Part shown: positions 9,135 to 17,633 of the stretch, piece by piece | How the letters are laid out: every line of letters starts with the position of its first letter | Numbering within the stretch: position 1 is the first letter of the stretch | Assembly (NCBI GenBank): GCA_021821195.1 | Contig: JAKACT010000002.1 | Span: forward strand, 372,001 to 436,000 | DNA length: 64,000 nt | Reading direction: 5' to 3' | DNA from: Pseudomonadota bacterium | Lineage (GTDB): Bacteria; Pseudomonadota; Gammaproteobacteria; Xanthomonadales; Xanthomonadaceae | Position numbers and translations under genes: made by a program | Notes under the pieces: generated by a model | Seen by the model: only the letters and a program-made list of their open reading frames with translations | What the model was told of the DNA's origin: nothing | Databases searched by the model: none

Positions 9135-9716
9135 TCAGCTGCGCGATGGTTCCTGCAGCGAGGCCAGCAGGAACATCCGCGCCTTCTGCCAGTCGCGGCG
9201 CACGCTGCGCTCGGAGCGCTGCAACAGGGCGGCGATTTCCAGCTCGGACAGACCGGCGAAATAGCGCAGTTCCACCACCTGGGTCAGCCGCGGATCGACC
9301 GACGACAGCCGGTTCAGCGCGGTGTCCAGCCCCAGCATGTCCTCGTCGAGGCTGAGCCCGCCCTCGAGGTTTTCCGGCAGCTCGGTGACCCGGTGCAGGT
9401 CGCCGCCGCGCTTCTGCGCCAGCCGCTGGCGCGCGTAGTCGACGATCACCGAGCGCATCGCCGAGGCCGCGTAGGCGAAAAAGTGCGCGCGGTCATCGAA
9501 CTGCGCGTTGCCGCTGCCGCGCCCGACCAGTTTGAGGTAGGCCTCGTGCACCAGCGCGGTGGCGTCCAGGGTATGGCCATGCTGCTGCCCGGCCAGCTGC
9601 CGGCGCGCCATGCCGTGCAGCTCCTGGTACAGGGTGGAGAGCACGCGGTCCAGCGCGGAACGATCGCCATCGCGGGCGGCGTCCAGCAGCACGGTGATGT
9701 CGCCGGGAGCGGTCAT
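9135..9716 (-). CDS. ECF sigma-70 factor, TIGR02999-like, kinase-associated
   Basis: A 193-residue extracytoplasmic-function sigma factor. Region 2 includes DATALVHEAYLKLVG (residues 51-65) and YAASAMRSVIVDYARQRL; region 4 has LSELEIAALLQRSERSVRRDW. Most ECF factors carry an acidic DAED motif at the first position, but here it reads D51-A-T53-A, so a threonine replaces the glutamate and the last acidic residue is lost. In kinase-controlled ECF factors of the EcfP/EcfK type, phosphorylation of a threonine in region 2.2 supplies the missing charge; Thr53 is the obvious candidate, by inference. No anti-sigma gene is adjacent; the downstream gene is a Ser/Thr kinase, consistent with that mode of control. 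Confidence 0.9.
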   Translation of the reverse strand: MTAPGDITVLLDAARDGDRSALDRVLSTLYQELHGMARRQLAGQQHGHTLDATALVHEAYLKLVGRGSGNAQFDDRAHFFAYAASAMRSVIVDYARQRLAQKRGGDLHRVTELPENLEGGLSLDEDMLGLDTALNRLSSVDPRLTQVVELRYFAGLSELEIAALLQRSERSVRRDWQKARMFLLASLQEPSRS

Positions 9717-9766
9717 TCGGGTTTTCAGGGGCGTCGGGGGACGCCGGGACTATAGCGAATGGCGGC

Positions 9767-10579
9767 TCACTTCTGGCAATGGCCGCACCAGACCGTCGCC
9801 CGCTGGCCGATGCTGGCCTGCTTCAGCGCGCGCCTGCAGCGCGGGCAGGGCTGCCCGCCGCGGCCGTAGGCCAGCAGCTCCTGCTCGAAGTAGCCGGGTG
9901 CGCCGTCCGGGCTGATGAAGTCGCGCAGGGTGGTGCCGCCGCGGGCGATCGCGTGGGCCAGGATCGCCTTCACCGCGTCCGCAAGCGCCGCATAGCGCTC
10001 GCGCGAGACCTTGCCGGCGGCGCGCAGCGGCGAGATGCCGGCGGTGAACAGCGCCTCGGCGGCGTAGATGTTGCCCACCCCCACCACCACCGACTGGTCC
10101 ATCAGGAAGGTCTTCACCGGCGCCTTGCGGCCGCGGCTGAGTTCGAACAGGTAGTCGCCGTCGAACGCCCCGGACAGCGGTTCCGGCCCCAGTCCCGCCA
10201 GCAGCGGATGGGTCTCGCCCGGCGCCTGCCAGAGCAGGCAGCCGAACCGGCGCGGGTCGTTGAAGCGCAGCACGCGCCCCGACTCAAGCGCGATGTCCAC
10301 GTGGTCGTGGGCGCGCACCGGCGTGTCCTCGGGCAGTACCCGCAGGCTGCCGGACATGCCCAAGTGCAGCAACGCGCTGCCGGCCGCGGTGTCCAGCAGC
10401 AGGTACTTGGCGCGCCGGCGGATGGTGTCGATGCGCTGCTCCGGCAGCAGTTCCCCGACCTCGCGCGGAATCGGCCAGCGCAGGTCGGGGCGGCGCAGCC
10501 GGACGTGGGCGACGCGTTGGCCCTGGACGTGCGGCAGCAGGCCGCGGCGGGTGGTCTCGACTTCGGGCAGTTCTGGCAT
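9767..10579 (-). CDS. mutM: Formamidopyrimidine-DNA glycosylase (Fpg/MutM)
   Basis: A 270-residue DNA glycosylase/AP lyase that removes 8-oxoguanine and formamidopyrimidines. The N-terminus MPELPEVET gives the catalytic Pro2 (after Met removal) and Glu3. The C-terminal zinc finger is complete: CPRC, 16 residues, then CGHC, ending QK. The segment DHVDIALESG and the QSVVVGVGNIYAAEALF block are standard Fpg. The start is fixed by the essential N-terminal proline; the 31-residue upstream extension to 10672 must be untranslated. The gene is divergent from the desaturase gene. Confidence 0.96.
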   Translation of the reverse strand: MPELPEVETTRRGLLPHVQGQRVAHVRLRRPDLRWPIPREVGELLPEQRIDTIRRRAKYLLLDTAAGSALLHLGMSGSLRVLPEDTPVRAHDHVDIALESGRVLRFNDPRRFGCLLWQAPGETHPLLAGLGPEPLSGAFDGDYLFELSRGRKAPVKTFLMDQSVVVGVGNIYAAEALFTAGISPLRAAGKVSRERYAALADAVKAILAHAIARGGTTLRDFISPDGAPGYFEQELLAYGRGGQPCPRCRRALKQASIGQRATVWCGHCQK

Positions 10580-10674
10580 GCGCCCATGATGCCGCGGCGG
10601 GGTGGCGTACAGCCATGCCGTGGCATCATTGCTTGGCGCGAATCCGCGCGCCCTTTCTCCCCCAAGAGTCACCG

Positions 10675-11877
10675 ATGTCCGCGTCCCTGCTCGATTTCCT
10701 CGCTGGCGGCCTGCTCCAGTTCGGCTGGTGGCAGATGCTGCTGTACCTGCTGGTCGTGACCCAGGTCACGATCTTCACCGTCACCCTGTACCTGCACCGC
10801 AGCCAGGCCCATCGCGGCGTGGATTTCCACCCGCTGATCGCGCACTTCTTCCGCCTCTGGTCCTGGCTGACCACCTCGATGATCACCAAGGAGTGGGCGG
10901 CGATCCACCGCAAGCACCACGCCAAGTGCGAGACCGCCGAAGACCCGCACAGCCCCATGCACAAGGGCATCGGCAACGTGCTGTGGAAGGGCGCGGACAT
11001 GTACCGCAAAGCGCGGCTGGCGCGCGCCGACATCGAGCAGTACGGCAAGGGCTGCCCGGACGACTGGATCGAGCGCAATCTCTACACCCGCTTTTCCAAT
11101 GCCGGCGTGGTGCTGCTGCTGGCGCTGAGCTTCGTGCTGTTCGGTGCCAAGGGCGTGGCCGCGTGGGCCATCCAGATGGCGTGGATCCCGTTCTGGGCCG
11201 CCGGCGTGATCAACGGGCTGGGCCACTGGTGGGGCTACCGCAACTTCGAGACCACCGACACCGCCACCAACCTCACCCCGTGGGCGGTGTGGATCGGCGG
11301 CGAGGAACTGCACAACAACCACCACGCGTTCCCGTCCTCGGCCAAGTTCGCGCTGCGCCGCTTCGAGTTCGACATCGGCTGGGCCGCGATCAAGCTGCTG
11401 GAAACGCTGCGCCTGGCCAAGGTGCTGCGCGTCGCGCCGTCGCTGAACCTGCGCCCGAACATCGCCATGCCCGACGCGGAAACGCTGCGGGCGCTGCTGG
11501 CGCACCGCTTCCAGGCGATGACCGACTACCAGCGCAACGTGCTGAAGCCGGCGCTGAAGGAAGAGGCCGCCGCCGCGGGCGCCAGGCTGCGCGCGCTGCT
11601 GCCGCGCCAGCTGCGCAAGGGCATGGTGGACGACGGCCGCTGGCTGAATCCCGAGGCGCGTGCGCAGCTGCAGGCGTGGATCGATGCGCGCCCGCGCATC
11701 CAGGCGCTGATCGAACATCGCAAGCGCCTGGCCGACGTGCTGGAAAGCCGCGGCCACGATGCCGCCGAGCGCCTGCGCCAGCTGCAGGCCTGGTGCGCCG
11801 AGGCCGAGGCCAGCGGCGTGCGTGCGCTGCAGGACTACGCGGCGCGCCTGCGCGGCTATGCGCTGGTGCAGGCCTGA
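10675..11877 (+). CDS. Membrane fatty-acid (acyl-CoA type) desaturase
   Basis: A 400-residue di-iron membrane desaturase. Three histidine boxes are visible: HRSQAH (41-46), HRKHH (78-82) and HNNHH (213-217), plus HWWGYRNFETTD, which is typical of delta-9-type desaturases. Hydrophobic helices lie at about 15-38, 60-70, 143-175. It introduces a double bond into acyl chains at the inner membrane and so affects membrane fluidity. The conserved desaturase ends near residue 250; about 130 further residues are charged, Ala/Arg/Leu-rich and predicted helical, an extension seen in some gammaproteobacterial members. The ATG at 10675 begins the first hydrophobic segment; an upstream start at 10615 would overlap the mutM promoter. 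Confidence 0.9.
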   Translation: MSASLLDFLAGGLLQFGWWQMLLYLLVVTQVTIFTVTLYLHRSQAHRGVDFHPLIAHFFRLWSWLTTSMITKEWAAIHRKHHAKCETAEDPHSPMHKGIGNVLWKGADMYRKARLARADIEQYGKGCPDDWIERNLYTRFSNAGVVLLLALSFVLFGAKGVAAWAIQMAWIPFWAAGVINGLGHWWGYRNFETTDTATNLTPWAVWIGGEELHNNHHAFPSSAKFALRRFEFDIGWAAIKLLETLRLAKVLRVAPSLNLRPNIAMPDAETLRALLAHRFQAMTDYQRNVLKPALKEEAAAAGARLRALLPRQLRKGMVDDGRWLNPEARAQLQAWIDARPRIQALIEHRKRLADVLESRGHDAAERLRQLQAWCAEAEASGVRALQDYAARLRGYALVQA

Positions 11878-11908
11878 CATCGCGCCGCTGGCAGGCGTGC
11901 GCCGGCGG

Positions 11909-12238
11909 ATGAATTCCGCCGTCGCCGTCCTGTTGCTGGTGGCGCCGATGGCGCTGCCGGCGCAGGTGCAGCGGGCCGGTGACTACCTGGCGCGGATGGA
12001 CCGGGATGGCGACGGCCGCGTCGCCCTGCCGGAATACCAAGACTGGATGGGCTATGCGTTCGCGCAGATGGATCGCGACGGCGACGGCGTGCTGTCCGCA
12101 GTCGAGCAGCCCGGCGGCCGCGGCAAGGCGATCACGCGCGAGGCCCACCGCGCTCTGCTGGCCGCCCGCTTCCATCGGCAGGACGCCAATCGCGACGGCT
12201 TCCTGGATGCCCGCGAACTGGCCGCGCCGCCGCGCTGA
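11909..12238 (+). CDS. Small secreted EF-hand protein
   Basis: A 109-residue protein with an N-terminal signal peptide (residues 1-18, MNSAVAVLLLVAPMALPA) and three calcium-binding loops. These are DRDGDGRVALPE (31-42), DRDGDGVLSAVE (55-66) and DANRDGFLDARE (92-103), each with Asp at positions 1, 3 and 5 or close equivalents and Glu at position 12. It is probably a periplasmic or secreted calcium-binding protein; no partner is evident. It follows the desaturase gene by 31 bases and may share its transcript. The ATG at 11909 gives the best signal peptide; the 159-codon upstream extension overlaps the desaturase gene and is not used. Confidence 0.8.
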   Translation: MNSAVAVLLLVAPMALPAQVQRAGDYLARMDRDGDGRVALPEYQDWMGYAFAQMDRDGDGVLSAVEQPGGRGKAITREAHRALLAARFHRQDANRDGFLDARELAAPPR

Positions 12239-12295
12239 ACCGGTGCCCGTGGCCGCCGCCGGGACGCCCCGCCTGAACCGCGGCTTCGCGCCGGT

Positions 12296-12324
12296 TTGCT
12301 TTTCGGATCGAATACGCCTACCGT
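12296..12324 (+). promoter_or_regulatory. Candidate sigma-70 promoter of the cold-shock gene
   Basis: TTGCTT (12296-12301) and TACCGT (12319-12324) are separated by 17 bases. This would give a leader of roughly 135 nucleotides before the csp start, in line with the long structured leaders of cold-shock mRNAs. It is a sequence match only, with no experimental support. Confidence 0.35.
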
Positions 12325-12467
12325 GGCGGGGCTGAATGACAAGGGTCACCTTGAATCGTGGCCTGATGTTGCAGTTTCCTGCATCGTTACACCCGCTTCT
12401 CAATTCTCCTTGCAGCCAGCGTTTCCGCCGCACCCGCGGCATTCCATCCGTTACAAGGAGCATTGAC

Positions 12468-12680
12468 ATGTCCCAGACCGAAACCGGTACCGTGAAGTGG
12501 TTCAACGACGCCAAGGGCTTTGGCTTCATCACCCAGGACGGCGGTGGCGACGACCTGTTCGTCCATTTCCGTTCGATTGAATCCTCGGGCTTCAAGTCCC
12601 TGCAGGAAGGCCAGAAGGTCTCCTACGTGGCCGTGAAGGGCCAGAAGGGCATGCAGGCCGAGCAGGTCCGCCCGCTCTGA
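12468..12680 (+). CDS. Cold-shock protein (CspA family)
   Basis: A 70-residue single cold-shock domain that binds single-stranded RNA/DNA. RNP1 (KGFGFITQD) and RNP2 (DLFVHFRSI) are both intact, and the start TGTVKWFND is characteristic. An AAGGAG ribosome-binding site lies seven bases upstream of the ATG. The reading frame is open 44 codons further upstream but that stretch is the mRNA leader. A strong intrinsic terminator follows 21 bases after the stop, so the gene is monocistronic. The numbering within the Csp family cannot be assigned. Confidence 0.95.
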   Translation: MSQTETGTVKWFNDAKGFGFITQDGGGDDLFVHFRSIESSGFKSLQEGQKVSYVAVKGQKGMQAEQVRPL

Positions 12681-12701
12681 GCCACGCCCACGCGTGATTC
12701 G

Positions 12702-12730
12702 AAAAACCCGGCCTAGCGCCGGGTTTTTTT
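12702..12730 (+). terminator. Intrinsic terminator of the cold-shock gene
   Basis: A perfect 11-base stem (AAAAACCCGGC at 12702-12712 with its complement at 12718-12728), a five-base loop, and a seven-T run form a classical rho-independent terminator just after the csp stop. Confidence 0.93.
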
Positions 12731-12758
12731 ATGCGCGCGAAGCAACGGGCGGCCCAAC

Positions 12759-12782
12759 AAAAACGCCGGCATTGCCGGCGTT
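12759..12782 (-). terminator. Intrinsic terminator of the M13 peptidase gene
   Basis: A nine-base stem (AACGCCGGC at 12762-12770 pairing with 12774-12782) with a three-base loop, followed on the minus strand by TTTTTG. It lies 41 bases beyond the peptidase stop codon. Confidence 0.85.
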
Positions 12783-12822
12783 CTTGCTGCGGGGCGCCGT
12801 GGAGCCGCGCCGGTTCCTGCAG

Positions 12823-14940
12823 TTACCAGATCTTCACCCGCTCATCCGGCTTCAGGTACAGCTTCTGGCCCTCGATCACCTTGAAGGTGTCGTACCAGGC
12901 GTCGATGTTGCGCACGGTCAGCGCGCGCCACTGGCCGGGCGCGTGCTCGTTGCCCACCACCTGCGAGCGCAGCGCGGCATCGCGCGCCTTGCTGCGCCAG
13001 GCCTGGGCGAAGGCGAGGAAGAAGCGCTCGTCGCCGCCCAGGCCGTCGATGACCGGCGCCGGCTTGCCGCCCAGCGACTTGTGGTAGGCCACGTAGGCAG
13101 CCTGCAGGCCGGACACGTCGGCGATGTTCTCGCCCAGCGTCTGCCGGCCGTTGATGTGCAGCCCCGGCAGCGCCTCGTAGGCGTCGTACTGCTTGACCAG
13201 CCGTTCGGCCGCGGCCTTGAAGTGGGCGGCGTCCTCCGGCGTCCACCAGTTGTGCAGCCTGCCCTGCGCGTCGAACTCGGCGCCGAGGTTGTCGAAGCCG
13301 TGGCTGACCTCGTGCCCGATCACCGCGCCGATGGCGCCGTAGTTGGCGGCATCGTCGGCATTGGCGTCGAAGAACGGCGCCTCCAGGATCGCGGCCGGGA
13401 AGTTCATCGCGTTCTGCAGCGGCAGGTTCACCGCGTTGACGGTCTGCGGGGTCATCCACCACTCGCCGCGGTCCGGCGCCTTGCCCAGCTTGGCCAGCTG
13501 GTGGCGGTATTCGGCCAGTTCGGCGCGCTGCGCATTGCCCAGCGCGTCATCGGCCTTCACTTCCAGCGCGGCGTAGTCGCGCCAGTGGTCGGGATAGCCC
13601 ACGCCGACCTTCATCGTTTCGGCCTTCTGCTTGGCCAGGCGCTTGGTTTCCGGGCTCATCCACGCCAGCTGGTCCACGCCGTCGCGGAACGCGGCCAGGA
13701 TGTTCGACACCATCGCCTCCACCCGCGCCTTGGAGCTGGCCGGGAAGTACTGCTTCACGTACAGCTGGCCGATGGCGTCGCCCAGCGCGCCGTCGGTGGC
13801 GGCCAACGCGCGCTTCCAGCGGTCGCGCTGCGCGGTGGTGCCGGACAGCTGGGTGCCGTAGAAGCCGAAGCGCAGGTCGGCATAGGCCTTGGGCAGCAGG
13901 GTGGCGCTGCGGTTGAGCGCGTGGAAGCGCAGGTAGTCCTTCCAGGCCTGCAGCGGCGCGCTGGCCACCAGCGCCGATAGCTTCTTGATCGCGTCGGGCT
14001 GCCATGCCACCAGCGTCGGCTGCCCGGACAGTTGGGCGGCGTCGAAGAACGCCGGCCAGTCGATGCCCGGCGCGCGCTTGCCGAACTCGGCCAGCGGCCA
14101 CGGGTTGTTGGCCTTGTGGATGTCCTGGGTGTCCACCACGCTGGCCTGCGCGTTGGCGATCTGCATCTCGAGGTCGAACACCGCCTTCGCCTGCTTGTCG
14201 GCGTCGGCGCTGCCGGCCTGCTTGAGCAGCGCGGCGATGTAGGCCTGGTAGGCGGCGCGGTTGGCGGCCATGTCCTTGTCGGCGGACAGGTAGTACTCGC
14301 GGTCCGGCATGCCCAGGCCGCCCTGCAGCAGGTAGCCGGTGTTCTTGTCCGGGGTGTCCAGTCCGGCCGCCACGAACAGGCCGAACAGGTGCTCGGTGTA
14401 GAAGTTGGTGGCGTTGATCGGGTCGACGTCGGCGCGCAGGCCAGCGCCGAGGTAGGCGGAGAGCCCCTTGCCGTCGGCAATTGCGTCGACCTTGTCCAGC
14501 GTCGGCTGCAGCGGCGCCAGGCCGCGCGCCTCGATGCCGGCTTCGTCCATCCAGGCGGCGTAGTAGTCGGCGATGCGGCGCGCGTCGGTGCCGGCGGCGG
14601 GGTTCTGCTTGCGCAGCGACTGCACCAGGTCGGCCAGGCGCTTCTCGGCCTTCTCGAACACGCTGTAGAACACGCCGGTGCTGGCGCGATCGGCGGGGAT
14701 CTCGGTGGTCTTCTGCCAGTTGCCGTTTGCATAGGCGTAGAAGTCGTCGCCCGGCGCCACCGACTTGTCGATGCCGGCCAGGTCGATGCCCACGCCGGTG
14801 GCGGCTGGTGCGCTGGCGGGGGGCGCGGTGGCCTTCGGGGCGTCGTCGCCGGCCGGCTTGCAGGCGGACAGGGTGGCGCCGGCGAAGGCGCACAGCAGGG
14901 CCAGCGCCAGCGGCGCGCGATGGAAGGAACGGGTGTGCAT
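12823..14940 (-). CDS. M13-family zinc metallopeptidase lipoprotein (PepO/neprilysin type)
   Basis: A 705-residue peptidase. The N-terminal signal ends in a lipobox-like LSAC (Cys26), so it is likely a lipoprotein facing the periplasm. The zinc site is HEVSH (about residues 543-547) in IGHEVSHGFDN, with the third ligand in GENIADVSG (Glu about 605); NAMNFPAAIL and a C-terminal KPDERVKIW match M13 enzymes. M13 enzymes cleave oligopeptides of less than about 40 residues. Length is normal for bacterial members (about 670-720). It is monocistronic: it has its own terminator and is divergent from the DUF294 gene 153 bases away. Confidence 0.94.
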   Translation of the reverse strand: MHTRSFHRAPLALALLCAFAGATLSACKPAGDDAPKATAPPASAPAATGVGIDLAGIDKSVAPGDDFYAYANGNWQKTTEIPADRASTGVFYSVFEKAEKRLADLVQSLRKQNPAAGTDARRIADYYAAWMDEAGIEARGLAPLQPTLDKVDAIADGKGLSAYLGAGLRADVDPINATNFYTEHLFGLFVAAGLDTPDKNTGYLLQGGLGMPDREYYLSADKDMAANRAAYQAYIAALLKQAGSADADKQAKAVFDLEMQIANAQASVVDTQDIHKANNPWPLAEFGKRAPGIDWPAFFDAAQLSGQPTLVAWQPDAIKKLSALVASAPLQAWKDYLRFHALNRSATLLPKAYADLRFGFYGTQLSGTTAQRDRWKRALAATDGALGDAIGQLYVKQYFPASSKARVEAMVSNILAAFRDGVDQLAWMSPETKRLAKQKAETMKVGVGYPDHWRDYAALEVKADDALGNAQRAELAEYRHQLAKLGKAPDRGEWWMTPQTVNAVNLPLQNAMNFPAAILEAPFFDANADDAANYGAIGAVIGHEVSHGFDNLGAEFDAQGRLHNWWTPEDAAHFKAAAERLVKQYDAYEALPGLHINGRQTLGENIADVSGLQAAYVAYHKSLGGKPAPVIDGLGGDERFFLAFAQAWRSKARDAALRSQVVGNEHAPGQWRALTVRNIDAWYDTFKVIEGQKLYLKPDERVKIW

Positions 14941-15093
14941 GGGCAGGCCTCGGTGGAAATGCCCGCCTATCCTGCGCCAATCGGCCCGGCGGGCATGTGC
15001 AGGAAGTCAGCCGGCTGCGCCGAAGGTCGCGTTGTGGCGCCCGCGCGGCGCTGCCATGATCCGGATGATGCCGCCGCGCGAGGAGGCGCGAGC

Positions 15094-16911
15094 ATGGAGA
15101 GCCTGCCCGGGCTGGACCTGAGCCAGCCGCCGTTCGACCTGCTGGACGAGGCCGGCCGCCAGCGTCTGGCCGCCAGGGTGGACATGGGCTTCCACCCGCG
15201 CGGCGAGACCATCATCGCCGGCGGCATGCCCTCGGAATGGGTGGTGGTGATCCTCAAGGGGCGGGTACAGGCCTTCGACCTGGACGCCGCCGGCCATGAG
15301 CAGCGCTTCGCCGGCTACGGCAGCGGCGACCTGTTCGGGGCCTGGGCGGTGATGGCCGGCCGCGCGCGCCACAGCTATCGCGCCGACACCGACGTGGTCA
15401 GCTATCTGATTCCCGCGCCGGTGTTCCGCCAGCTGCTGGCCGACTACCCCGCGTTCGCCGCGTGGTTCCAGGAAGGGCTGGCGGTGAAGGGCCAGCTGGC
15501 GCGGCGCGGCCGCGATTCCGAACTGGCCGAACTGATGGCCGCCCCGGTCGGCGCCGCGGAACTGGCGCCGGCGGTGCGGGTGCCGGCAACGATGGGTATC
15601 GCGGAGGCCAGCGCGCGGCTGCGCGAGGAGCGGGTGGACTGCCTGCTGGTGGACGACCCCGCACATCCCGAACCCGGCGTGGTCACCCGCACCGACCTGC
15701 TGGACGCACTGACCCGCGCCCGCGCCCCGCTGGACGCGCCGGTGGGGCCGCTGGCCAGCCGGCCGCTGGTGGCGCAGCAGACCACCGACGTGCTGTTCCA
15801 GGCGCTGACCACGATGGCCGAAAGCCGTATCGAACGGGTCGCGGTGCGCGACGGCGAGGCCATCGTCGGTACCCTCGGCATGGCCGAAGTGCTGGCGCAC
15901 TACGCCAGCCATTCCCACCTCATCACCCTGCGGCTGGCGCGCGCGCGCAGCGTTGTGGAAGTGGCCGAGGCTGCGCGCGGCATCCACCGGCTGGTGCGCA
16001 CCCTGCACGCGCAGGGCGTGCGCATGCCGGCGCTGATGGAGCTGGTCAGCGCGCTCAACAGTCGGATCATGGCGCGCCTGTACGAACTGCTGCTGCCGCC
16101 GGCGCTGCAGCGCCAGGCCTGCCTGCTGGTGCTGGGCAGCGAGGGCCGCCGCGAGCAGCTGCTGCGCACCGACCAGGACAACGCGCTGGTGGTGGCCGAC
16201 GGCTGCGACGAGGCGGCGCTGGAAGCGGCGATGGCCGGGTTCAGCCGTGCGCTGGGCGAGATCGGCTACCCGCCCTGCCCCGGCGGGGTGATGGTGTCCA
16301 ACCCGCACTGGCGCATGAGTGCGGCGCAATGGCGCGCGCGCTTGCAGGGCTGGCGGTCGAACTACGACGCGCAGGCGGCGATGGCGCTGTCGATCACCCT
16401 GGATGCGCGACCGGTGGCCGGCGACGCCGCGCTGTTCGCGCCGCTGGACGCGCAGCTGCAGGCACTGGGCGGCGACGAGCGCCTGCTGCACGCGATGGCG
16501 CGCGCGGCGCTGCAGTTCGACAACCCGCTGTCGTTCTTCGGCCAGCTGCGGCAGGACGAGCGCGGGCTGGACATCAAGCGCGGCGGCATCTTCCCGATCG
16601 TGCACGGGCTGCGTTGCCTGGCGCTGCAGCACGGCATCGGCCAGCGCAACAGCTTCGCCCGCTGCGAGGCGCTGGTGCAGGCCGGCGCGCTGGACGCGTC
16701 GCTGGGGCGCGACCTCGCCCAGACCCTGTCGGTGCTGCAGCGGATGCGGCTGGACGCGCAGCTGGCTGCGCTGGACGCCGGCGAAACGCCGGGCAACCAC
16801 CTGCGTCCCGAAACGCTGCGCCGGCTGGACCGCGACCTGCTGCGCGACGCGCTGCGCGTGGTCAAGGCGTTCCAGCAGCAGCTGCGCATCGCCTTCCACC
16901 TGGGCGATTGA
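15094..16911 (+). CDS. cNMP-binding/CBS/DUF294 nucleotidyltransferase-like protein
   Basis: A 605-residue cytoplasmic protein. In order: a cyclic-nucleotide-binding-like beta barrel (about 25-135), a pair of CBS domains (about 155-275), the DUF294 nucleotidyltransferase-like core with GSEGRREQ and RTDQDNAL (about 347-365), and the helical DUF294 C-terminal domain (about 460-600). Such proteins are believed to regulate by nucleotide binding or transfer; substrates are not known. In many gammaproteobacteria this gene and the following exonuclease gene lie beside actP/acs, suggesting a link to acetate metabolism. The ATG after the GGAGG-like AGGAGGCG at 15080-15087 is well supported. Confidence 0.88.
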   Translation: MESLPGLDLSQPPFDLLDEAGRQRLAARVDMGFHPRGETIIAGGMPSEWVVVILKGRVQAFDLDAAGHEQRFAGYGSGDLFGAWAVMAGRARHSYRADTDVVSYLIPAPVFRQLLADYPAFAAWFQEGLAVKGQLARRGRDSELAELMAAPVGAAELAPAVRVPATMGIAEASARLREERVDCLLVDDPAHPEPGVVTRTDLLDALTRARAPLDAPVGPLASRPLVAQQTTDVLFQALTTMAESRIERVAVRDGEAIVGTLGMAEVLAHYASHSHLITLRLARARSVVEVAEAARGIHRLVRTLHAQGVRMPALMELVSALNSRIMARLYELLLPPALQRQACLLVLGSEGRREQLLRTDQDNALVVADGCDEAALEAAMAGFSRALGEIGYPPCPGGVMVSNPHWRMSAAQWRARLQGWRSNYDAQAAMALSITLDARPVAGDAALFAPLDAQLQALGGDERLLHAMARAALQFDNPLSFFGQLRQDERGLDIKRGGIFPIVHGLRCLALQHGIGQRNSFARCEALVQAGALDASLGRDLAQTLSVLQRMRLDAQLAALDAGETPGNHLRPETLRRLDRDLLRDALRVVKAFQQQLRIAFHLGD

Positions 16912-16912
16912 G

Positions 16913-17527
16913 ATGGTGCCGCTGCCCCGCTGGTGGTTACGCAGGCGCCATGCCGGTGGCGAGTGGGCCGCGCTGTGGCAACCGCCGCCGGCCGGCGAAT
17001 GGGTCAGCCTGGACCTGGAAACCACCGGCCTGGACCCCACCCGTGATCACATCCTCAGCCTGGCCGCGGTGCCCGTGCGCGATGGCCGCGTCTGCCTGTC
17101 GGAGCGTTTCGAACGCCGCGTCCACACCGCGCGCGCGTTCGGCATCGAATCCATCCGCCACCACCGCATCACCCCCGATGAAGCCAGCGAAGGCGAGCAG
17201 GTGACGGACGTGGTGCGCGAGTTCCTGCACTGGCTGGGCAGCCGCCGCCTGCTGGGCTACTACCTGGGCTTCGACCTCGACATGCTGCGCCCGCACGTGC
17301 GCGCGCTGACCGGCTTCGACCTGCCCAATCCGGTGGTGGATCTCGGCGACGAAGTCGCCCGGCACCAGCGCCGCCAGCGCCCCAACGCCCCGGTAAACCT
17401 GGACTTCGCCCACATCGCGGAAAAGCTGGGCGTGCCGATGGTGGAGCGGCACAGCGCGCTGGGGGATGCGACGACGGTGGCGTTGTGCTGGCTTGCGTTG
17501 CAGGCGCGGGGATGGCCGGGGGAATAG
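16913..17527 (+). CDS. 3'-5' exonuclease, DnaQ/DEDDh family
   Basis: A 204-residue exonuclease resembling the epsilon subunit of DNA polymerase III. Exo I is SLDLETTGL (Asp34, Glu36), Exo II lies in YYLGFDLDML, and Exo III is HSALGDATTVA with the DEDDh histidine and aspartate. The start follows the DUF294 stop by one base (TGA-G-ATG), so the two genes are translationally coupled. The basic N-terminus (WWLRRRHAGGEW) is typical of this operon-associated class, not of replicative epsilon. The substrate is unknown. The gene marks the left edge of the lower-GC island that follows. Confidence 0.9.
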   Translation: MVPLPRWWLRRRHAGGEWAALWQPPPAGEWVSLDLETTGLDPTRDHILSLAAVPVRDGRVCLSERFERRVHTARAFGIESIRHHRITPDEASEGEQVTDVVREFLHWLGSRRLLGYYLGFDLDMLRPHVRALTGFDLPNPVVDLGDEVARHQRRQRPNAPVNLDFAHIAEKLGVPMVERHSALGDATTVALCWLALQARGWPGE

Positions 17528-17543
17528 CAGTTGGTCGTGAGAT

Positions 17544-17567
17544 GGCCGCTTTCGACCCTAAGCGGCC
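17544..17567. repeat. Hairpin at the left island edge
   Basis: A perfect eight-base inverted repeat, GGCCGCTT (17544-17551) and AAGCGGCC (17560-17567), with an eight-base loop TCGACCCT. It lies 16 bases after the exonuclease stop. It lacks a T-run and could be a weak terminator or a member of a dispersed palindrome family; similar CCGCTT elements occur at 20154 and 24363. Confidence 0.55.
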
Positions 17568-17633
17568 GGTCAGTCACACGGGAAGTACTGACGCCTGTCT
17601 TGTAGGATGGGAAGAACTGGATAAAGCAATCAA

